Shown piece by piece: positions 59,301 to 64,000 of a stretch of 64,000 nucleotides of DNA. The DNA is taken from positions 13,042,720-13,106,719 of the forward strand of contig NC_048537.1 in NCBI RefSeq assembly GCF_902806685.2, read 5' to 3'. The stretch comes from Maniola hyperantus (Eukaryota; Arthropoda; Insecta; Lepidoptera; Nymphalidae). Under the pieces are notes generated by a model. That model searched no databases and was not told the origin of the DNA. It was given only the letters and a program-made list of their open reading frames with translations. Each line of letters begins with the position of its first letter. Positions within the stretch are counted from its first letter, which is position 1. Made by a program: the position numbers and the translations under genes.

Positions 59301-62300
59301 GGACATCACCTATTTGGTACAGAGATAGCAAGCATTCTGGAGACGAACATAGGCTGTTTTTTATCCCAGACAATTAAAGAGTTCCGGGATTTTTAAAAGA
59401 CCTAAATCCAGGCGGACGAACGAAGTCGTGAGCATTTACATTTTTACAAAAATTAATGACGAAATGTAAATCTCACAAAGATGATAATAATTTTACTTGT
59501 AAACACAACAAATATACATATAAATAAAGTAAACAAACTATAAACACGTTTTGTAAAGTTAAAGCGTATGCTAATTGCGATAAGAATGCGTACACATTAC
59601 AATAATTGTGATGTCAGTGCGAGTAGGTACATGGACACCTACCGCACGTTTTTATGCGTACAGATGACGAGCAAGATTAAACAATAGTAACATTGAATTG
59701 GCATCGATTGCTCAGTAAGTAGGTACCTTCCTACTGTACAAGATTGAGTACCTAAACACAAGGTAAACATTTATAGAGAGACAATTGAGTTTTTTTTTTT
59801 AATTCAGATACAAGTTAGACCTTGACTGCTATTTCACGTGGTAGTACCTAAGTGATGACTGGTGATGCAGTCAAAGTTGGAAGCGGGCTAACCTGGAAGA
59901 GGTATGGCAGTTTTTATTAAACCACTTTGGTTTTTACACGGCATCGTACCGGAATGCTCAATCGCTTGGCGGCACGGCTTGCTAGTAGGGTGGTAACTAG
60001 CCACAGCCGAAGCTTCCCACATGATCAGACCAGAGGAAATTAAGAAATTACAAAATTCCAAATTTGCCCTGCCGGGAATCGAACTCGGGACCTCCTACTG
60101 ATAAGACCACAGCGCTCACCACTGCGCCAGAGAGGCAGGTCTATGTCCTTCTTCTAAAGGCGGAATATCAGTTTTATTGACCTGAGTAATTGCTCCTTAT
60201 CCACAACTCCTTAAGGAGAGCAGTACCTGGGAAATCTTTCAAGAGGTCTGCTAGCATAGTTGGCAGCTAGTGTGTTACAGCTAAGGTATTATGCTGGATA
60301 TAGCAAGTGCACGGGGCGCGCGGACGAGACGAAAATGTATGGCGACTGTATGTCTTTCCATAGAACGCTATACTGCATACATTTTGTTTTCACAGGGTCT
60401 ATATCAAGTCCCTGGGAGCAGAAATACTTACTTGCCAGTGACTGAAGGCATAGGTGCGTGTGCCAAGTGCGCTCGCAGGAAGGCGAGTCGTTGCCGCAGC
60501 GGCGCGTTGGCGAGCGTGGCGCGCAGCCCGCCGTTGTTGTAGCACGCGAAGGCATCGCGCGCCATGGAGCAACTCTACTTACTTGCCAGTGACTGAAGGC
60601 ATAGGTGCGTGTGCCAAGTGCGCTCGCAGGAAGGCGAGTCGTTACCGCAGCGGCGCGTTGGCGAGCGTGGCGCGCAGCCCGCCGTTGTTGTAGCACGCGA
60701 AGGCGTCGCGCGCCATGGAGCAACTCTACTTACTTGCCAGTGACTGAAGGCATAGGTGCGTGTGCCTAGTGCGTTCGCAGGAAGGCGAGTCGTTGCCGCA
60801 GCGGCGCGTTGGCGAGCGTGGCGCGCAGCCCGCCGTTGTTGTAGCACGCGAAGGCATCGCGCGCCATGGAGCAACTCTACTTACTTGCCAGTGACTGAAG
60901 GCATAGGTGCGTGTGCCAAGTGCGCTCGCAGGAAGGCGAGTCGTTGGCGCAGCGGCGCGTTGGCGAGCGTGGCGCGCGGCCCGCCGTTGTTGTAGCACGC
61001 GAAGGCATCGCGCGCCATGGAGCAACTCTACTTACTTGCCAGTGACTGAAGGCATAGGTGCGTGTGCCAAGTGCGCTCGCAGGAAGGCGAGTCGTTGGCG
61101 CAGCGGCGCGTTGGCGAGCGTGGCGCGCGGCCCGCCGTTGTTGTAGCACGCGAAGGCATCGCGCGCCATGGAGCAACTCTACTTACTTGCCAGTGACTGA
61201 AGGCATAGGTGCGTGTGCCAAGTGCGCTCGCAGGAAGGCGAGTCGTTGCCGCAGCGGCGCGTTGGCGAGCGTGGCGCGCGGCCCGCCGTTGTTGTAGCAC
61301 GCGAAGGCATCGCGCGCCATGGAGCAACTCTACTTACTTGCCAGTGACTGAAGGCATAGGTGCGTGTGCCAAGTGCGCTCGCAGGAAGGCGCGTCGTTGG
61401 CGCAGCGGCGCGTTGGCGAGCGTGGCGCGCGGCCCGCCGTTGTTGTAGCACGCGAAGGCATCGCGCGCCATGGAGCAACTCTACTTACTTGCCAGTGACT
61501 GAAGGCATAGGTGCGTGTGCCAAGTGCGCTCGCAGGAAGGCGAGTCGTTGGCGCAGCGGCGCGTTGGCGAGCGTGGCGCGCGGCCCGCCGTTGTTGTAGC
61601 ACGCGAAGGCATCGCGCGCCATGGAGCAACTCTACTTACTTGCCAGTGACTGAAGGCATAGGTGCGTGTGCCAAGTGCGCTCGCAGGAAGGCGAGTCGTT
61701 GGCGCAGCGGCGCGTTGGCGAGCGTGGCGCGCGGCCCGCCGTTGTTGTAGCACGCGAAGGCGTCGCGCGCCATGGAGCAACTCTACTTACTTGCCAGTGA
61801 CTGAAGGCATAGGTGCGTGTGCCTAGTGCGCTCGCAGGAAGGCGAGTCGTTGGCGCAGCGGCGCGTTGGCGAGCGTGGCGCGCGGCCCGCCGTTGTTGTA
61901 GCACGCGAAGGCATCGCGCGCCATGGAGCAACTCTACTTACTTGCCAGTGACTGAAGGCATAGGTGCGTGTGCCAAGTGCGCTCGCAGGAAGGCGAGTCG
62001 TTGGCGCAGCGGCGCGTTGGCGAGCGTGGCGCGCGGCCCGCCGTTGTTGTAGCACGCGAAGGCATCGCGCGCCATGGAGCAACTCTACTTACTTGCCAGT
62101 GACTGAAGGCATAGGTGCGTGTGCCAAGTGCGCTCGCAGGAAGGCGAGTCGTTGGCGCAGCGGCGCGTTGGCGAGCGTGGCGCGCGGCCCGCCGTTGTTG
62201 TAGCACGCGAAGGCATCGCGCGCCATGGAGCAACTCTACTTACTTGCCAGTGACTGAAGGCATAGGTGCGTGTGCCAAGTGCGCTCGCAGGAAGGCGAGT

Positions 62301-63658
62301 CGTTGGCGCAGCGGCGCGTTGGCGAGCGTGGCGCGCGGCCCGCCGTTGTTGTAGCACGCGAAGGCGTCGCGCGCCATGGAGCAGCTCTCGTACAGACTGC
62401 CGAGGTTGGTCCACGCGGCGGAGTGACCCTTGTCCAGTTGTACCGCGCAGATGTACGCTTGTAACGCATCCATCGGCTGGTTCTGTTGTTGGTATAACAC
62501 CCTGCGAGCATAAATACGATTCAGAAACTCGAAGGAGACGGAAACTCCACCCGAGCGAAGCCAGGGCGGGTCAGCAAGTACCTACCTATATTATAAATGG
62601 AAAGTGTCTGTCTGCCAGACTTTTATCAATCTAAGGACAAGTTTTCATCCAAAAAAAGATAAACAGGAAAATATTCTGTCTCACGAGAAAACATAAATTC
62701 GCATACGAAATATCTGACATTGCAAAGAGGATCTTAAATCTAAATATTATGTATCTAAGAATTTTAAAAGAACTCTGAAAATGTCGTTCTAGCATGGCAT
62801 GCCTACTCCCGATACCCGATAGGTACACTCAAAAGGTTGCTCATTTTTTGCTCAGAACCGCGCTTTTGAAAAAAAATCTAACAGATGCTTGAATGGTCCT
62901 ATTTGGCATTACAAGATTAGGTGTCCCTCTGAGCCGTAAAGCAAAGCTCAAGCCAGTGCAAGTTTTTGTGCACATGCATCTGTGTTTCTACTTTCCTGTC
63001 ATGTATAACTTGATGTATAGTACGCAACAGGTCGAGATGGCAATCGGGGTGGGGACGCCCCGAACACCCGCACAGCCCGGTGCAGACGAGCGTGGGTGCC
63101 GTGCGGGTGTGCGGAGCGTATCCGCCTCATACCCCGGTTGCAATCTCAACCTGTCGCGCACTATAAATATACAAATGAGTCCCTACTTAAATCTTATCAT
63201 CGACCATGATTGCATGATTGTTAATCTCCACGAATGACAGATCTACGGATCAAATCACGGATTCCGTAAAATACAATCGAATGAGTAAGTACGTATTTGT
63301 ATGACGGCCACTCCGAAGAATTACGGATACGATCCGAATACGGATGGGTGCACAAACGCCTTAAGAGTATCTCATGTTCCAAATGATCATCATTCGTATC
63401 TTCCAAAACCTCAGAACTTAAGATATACGAACCCAATCGAGCACCAAGTGTCCGCGTTGCCTTCCGACTTCTCCACGGAGTTCCTATACGCGATGAACGC
63501 ATCGTGAACCTTGCCCTGCGCCGCGAAGCATCTGCCCAGGAGGTAAAGCCCCGCACCAGACTCCGGCTCGGCCACCACAGCTCTTTGCAGACACCAGATG
63601 GCGGCGCGGGCGCGCGCTGCAGGCTCGCCCAGTGATACGCAGCGGTGATACAGCCATC
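48670..63658 (-). CDS. Utx: Utx/KDM6 H3K27 demethylase, 3' part of gene
   Basis: Exons on the minus strand: 63658-63433, 62501-62244, 55279-55051, 54101-54042, 53299-53185, 50363-48670. All junctions agree in phase (2-2-0-0-1). About 860 residues are visible; the gene continues past the window end, so the N-terminal TPRs and start codon are missing. Utx is an Fe(II)/2-oxoglutarate dioxygenase that removes methyl groups from H3K27 and works in the nucleus within the Trr (MLL3/4) COMPASS-like complex. Seen: TPR repeats in the first two exons, the family's PSIEEAW motif after them, a linker far shorter than in vertebrate UTX, then the JmjC domain and a C-terminal Cys4 zinc domain. A 151-bp, 13-copy array sits at the second exon's donor. 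Confidence 0.95.
51121..51303 (+). repeat. Same family, copy 4, in a Utx intron
   Basis: ACTAGCTGATGCCCGCGGCT to ATTTATAATAAGGGTATA, with an internal deletion near the start. Confidence 0.75.
51598..51745. mobile_element. CACGCGCCATTTTAAC foldback MITE, copy 2
   Basis: Inverted ends AACTCCTCACGCGCCATTTT and AAAATGTCGCGTGAGGAGTC, in a Utx intron. Confidence 0.78.
51895..52190 (+). repeat. Related dispersed repeat with two half-copies
   Basis: GTGTGTCTGTCTGCTAGC, GACATAGACTAACTACTTTT, TCCCGGAAAATCACAAAG, then a second half, GATATAGGCTACCTTTTATC and TCGGAAAATCAAAAGGCC. A similar two-part copy lies at 59105-59440. Confidence 0.6.
52228..52388. mobile_element. CACGCAACATTTTAAC foldback MITE, copy 3
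   Basis: Ends GACTCCTCACGCAACATTTT and AAGTTGCGTGCGAGGAGTTA; inner arms CATGTCAAAAGTACG and CGTATTTTTGACATG. About 480 bp from copy 2. Confidence 0.75.
53185..53299 (-). CDS. Utx: Utx linker exon, Ser/Asp-rich
   Basis: 115 nt, acceptor TTTGTGTGTAG|GTAGCG, donor GTTATGA|GTGAGT. The reading is [20 protein letters not shown] followed by [18 protein letters not shown]. Its phase 1 exit joins in frame to the JmjC exon (A|AA AGT). The sequence is not strongly conserved; KKEP resembles a SUMO-site core (psi-K-x-E), which is only a suggestion. Confidence 0.8.
53527..53695. mobile_element. AATCTCTAAACTAAA foldback MITE, copy 1
   Basis: Inverted ends CACAATCTCTAAACTAAACT and AGATTAGTTTAGAGATTGTG, with inner GCTATCCTTTTC and GAAAGGGATA. 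Close copies lie at 54610-54772 and 56350-56512, a diverged one at 54840-54965, and one arm near 37118-37170. Three good copies within 3 kb of one Utx intron region suggest local hopping. Confidence 0.78.
54042..54101 (-). CDS. Utx: Utx 60-nt linker exon
   Basis: 20 codons, phase 0 at both ends, acceptor TCGTTACAG|GCGT, donor GCGAGCG|GTTTGT. The reading is [20 protein letters not shown], equivalent to the vertebrate LMLEQLESQF-VLMQQ segment. It is too short to be found as an open frame and was located by following the phase from the preceding exon. The donor is weak. Confidence 0.82.
54375..54510 (+). repeat. Same family, copy 3, in a Utx intron
   Basis: ATAGCGAGCAAACGAGCAGG to GCCGGCCTTTTAGGAATTTG. 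Confidence 0.75.
54610..54772. mobile_element. AATCTCTAAACTAAA foldback MITE, copy 2
   Basis: Starts GGGGCCGATTCTCTTGTG; ends TTAGAGATTGTGTACAACGG. Confidence 0.75.
54998..55024 (-). promoter_or_regulatory. Cluster of poly(A) signals after the Utx linker exon
   Basis: Minus strand, 6-32 nt past the read-through stop of the exon ending at 55051: AATAAA at 55019-55024, again at 55015-55020 (overlapping), and at 54998-55003. Together with the weak donor GTATTA they could define an alternative last exon and a short, TPR-only Utx. In AT-rich DNA such hexamers also arise by chance. Confidence 0.4.
55051..55279 (-). CDS. Utx: Utx linker exon (PSIEEAW motif)
   Basis: 229 nt, acceptor CCTTCACAG|ACGG, donor CAACAA|GTATTA. 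The reading after the joined lysine is [20 protein letters not shown], matching the family's conserved [14 protein letters not shown] segment. It is followed by an Ala/Pro/Gly stretch and [20 protein letters not shown]. Phase 0 exit matches the next exon. If the donor is not used, the frame runs on for VLQYSN and a TGA at 55032-55030, followed by poly(A) signals. Confidence 0.9.
56125..56340 (+). repeat. Same family, copy 5, in a Utx intron
   Basis: ACTAGCTTATGCTCGCAACTT to CTTTTATATATTTAGA. Full length. Confidence 0.8.
56350..56512. mobile_element. AATCTCTAAACTAAA foldback MITE, copy 3
   Basis: Starts GGGGCCGATTCTCTAGTAC; ends TTTAGAGATTGTGTACAAAG. Nearly identical to copies 1 and 2. Confidence 0.78.
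57465..57605 (-). repeat. Inverted copy of the 26205-26385 repeat
   Basis: ACTAGCTGACCCGGCGAACC, AAATCGGTTCAGCTGTTCTC, ending AGTGATTCATTTTTATAT. Confidence 0.7.
57610..59100. other. Utx intron, nothing recognised except a repeat fragment
   Basis: AT-rich with a reverse fragment of the AGCTGATGCCCGCG family at about 58040-58205. No exon. Confidence 0.45.
59105..59440 (+). repeat. Dispersed repeat with two half-copies
   Basis: ACTAATATTATAAATACGGA, GGATAGACATAGGCTACTTT and, in a second half, CGAACATAGGCTGTTTTTTA and AGTTCCGGGATTTTTAAAAG, ending GACGAACGAAGTCGTGAGCA. Confidence 0.65.
59880..60140 (-). repeat. Second tRNA-headed SINE family, reverse orientation
   Basis: On the minus strand it starts CTGCCTCTCTGGCGCAGTGG then GTGAGCGC (box A) and GAGTTCGATTCCCGGCAGGG (box B), followed by a body with CTAGCAAGCCGTGCCGCC. 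It sits in a Utx intron about 280 bp from the 151-bp array. Confidence 0.7.
60425..62387 (-). repeat. 13-copy, 151-bp tandem array of a Utx exon end plus its splice donor
   Basis: Exactly 13 units of 151 bp (13 x 151 = 1963 bp). Each consists of the last 144 nt of the Utx TPR exon followed by GTAAGTA. The first unit (62237-62387) is the real exon end. The last (60425-60575) borders the original intron, GTAAGTATTTCTGC. The junction reads GTAAGTA|GAGTTGCTCC in all derived copies, against GAGCTGCTCC in the real exon. Copies differ by a few bases: GGGCCG or GGGCTG, CTGCGC or CTGCGG, GACGCC or GATGCC, and CACTTG or CACTAG, the last being a nonsense change in the copies near 60765 and 61823. Every copy keeps GTAAGT. 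Long open frames on both strands across the array are by-products of the repeat. Confidence 0.97.
62244..62501 (-). CDS. Utx: Utx TPR exon at the head of the 151-bp array
   Basis: 258 nt, acceptor TTATGCTCGCAG|GGTG, donor GGCAA|GTAAGT. The reading begins [20 protein letters not shown], then [20 protein letters not shown] and ends MPSVTGK, with the last K completed by the next exon (AA|A). Only this 5'-most donor keeps the frame. Any later donor of the array would read AAG-TAA, a stop straight after the lysine. The 3' 144 nt of this exon plus 7 intron bases is the unit repeated downstream. Confidence 0.92.
63019..63165. mobile_element. GCGACAGGT foldback MITE, copy 4, in a Utx intron
   Basis: Ends AGTACGCAACAGGTCGAGAT and GCAATCTCAACCTGTCGCGC. 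It lies between the two Utx TPR exons. Confidence 0.8.
63433..63658 (-). CDS. Utx: Utx TPR exon (most 5' exon in window)
   Basis: 226 nt, acceptor ATACCCGTAG|GATGG, donor ATTGG|GTTCGT. This donor is unusual but gives the right phase. The reading starts with [20 protein letters not shown], continues with the TPR helices [20 protein letters not shown] and [20 protein letters not shown], and ends ADTWCSIG, all clear equivalents of vertebrate UTX. Upstream exons are outside the window; I see none between 63660 and 64000. Confidence 0.92.
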
Positions 63659-64000
63659 CTACGGGTATATTAGAGCGTTTGTACACTTCAGTCGTAGTCG
63701 TAAAAATACGATCCGAAGTGCGCCCGTACGTCTGTGTGCCCGTTCGATTCATATTTATACGGATCTGTCAAAATTCGAATCGAATGAGTGCAAAACCGCA
63801 CGTAGGTACATTTTGTATAGCGAATAGCGATCACTTCATTACGGATCCGTATGAAAAACGAGTGAGAGCCAGTGCAATATTATTATTTTTTTACTTTTTT
63901 AATTACTAATTAATTACTCGTATTCAATACGATACTATGAAATGCGATTCGAAATTGCCTTCATAATTAGTGTATAGTTGTTTGTGCTCTGGTTCATTTT

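Noticed and set aside
60075..60140. tRNA gene on minus
   Set aside because: The tRNA-like head continues into a SINE body; the acceptor stem does not close.
60425..62387. CRISPR-like array
   Set aside because: Contiguous 151-bp units with no spacers, made of a eukaryotic exon end.
60289..62414. Series of 79- to 144-codon open frames on both strands
   Set aside because: All are by-products of the 151-bp array; 151 is not a multiple of 3, so each unit simply repeats the same short frames.

Overview
The window is nuclear DNA of a lepidopteran insect. It is AT-rich, has introns, and is full of dispersed repeats that recur across moth and butterfly genomes: tRNA-headed SINEs, elements carrying the 'cgcgacttcgtccgcg' block, and foldback MITEs. 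The species cannot be named from the sequence. Every protein-coding call was built exon by exon from splice signals and reading phase, because most long open frames here are shadows or antisense.

Three genes are visible. (1) Minus strand, 10271 to 2410: the last six coding exons of an Arg/Pro/Ser-rich protein I do not recognise. They are phase-compatible apart from one apparent extra base at about 10098. Two weaker candidate upstream exons lie at 20182-20266 and 21796-21997. (2) Plus strand, 25607-33103: a complete nine-exon Shc adaptor gene (PTB, CH1 with pYxN sites, SH2), 428 residues, every junction in phase. (3) Minus strand, 63658 to 48670: the 3' part of Utx/KDM6, an H3K27 demethylase. 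It has two TPR exons, three linker exons and one large GC-rich terminal exon with the JmjC and zinc-binding domains. Its 5' end lies beyond the window.

The rest is introns and intergenic DNA filled with mobile-element remains: an LTR-flanked non-autonomous element (40032-43158), several foldback MITE families, SINE copies, and a tandem series of three hairpin units (about 36040-36420).

The most striking observation is in Utx. The 3' part of one TPR exon, together with its 5' splice site, is repeated 13 times in a perfect 151-bp period (60425-62387). All 13 copies keep a GTAAGT donor, but only the first gives an in-frame splice. Smaller decayed direct duplicates of exon sequence lie just 3' of an exon in the other two genes (9769-9960, 31155-31247, about 33586-33665). 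Repeated small exon-adjacent duplication is therefore a theme of the window.
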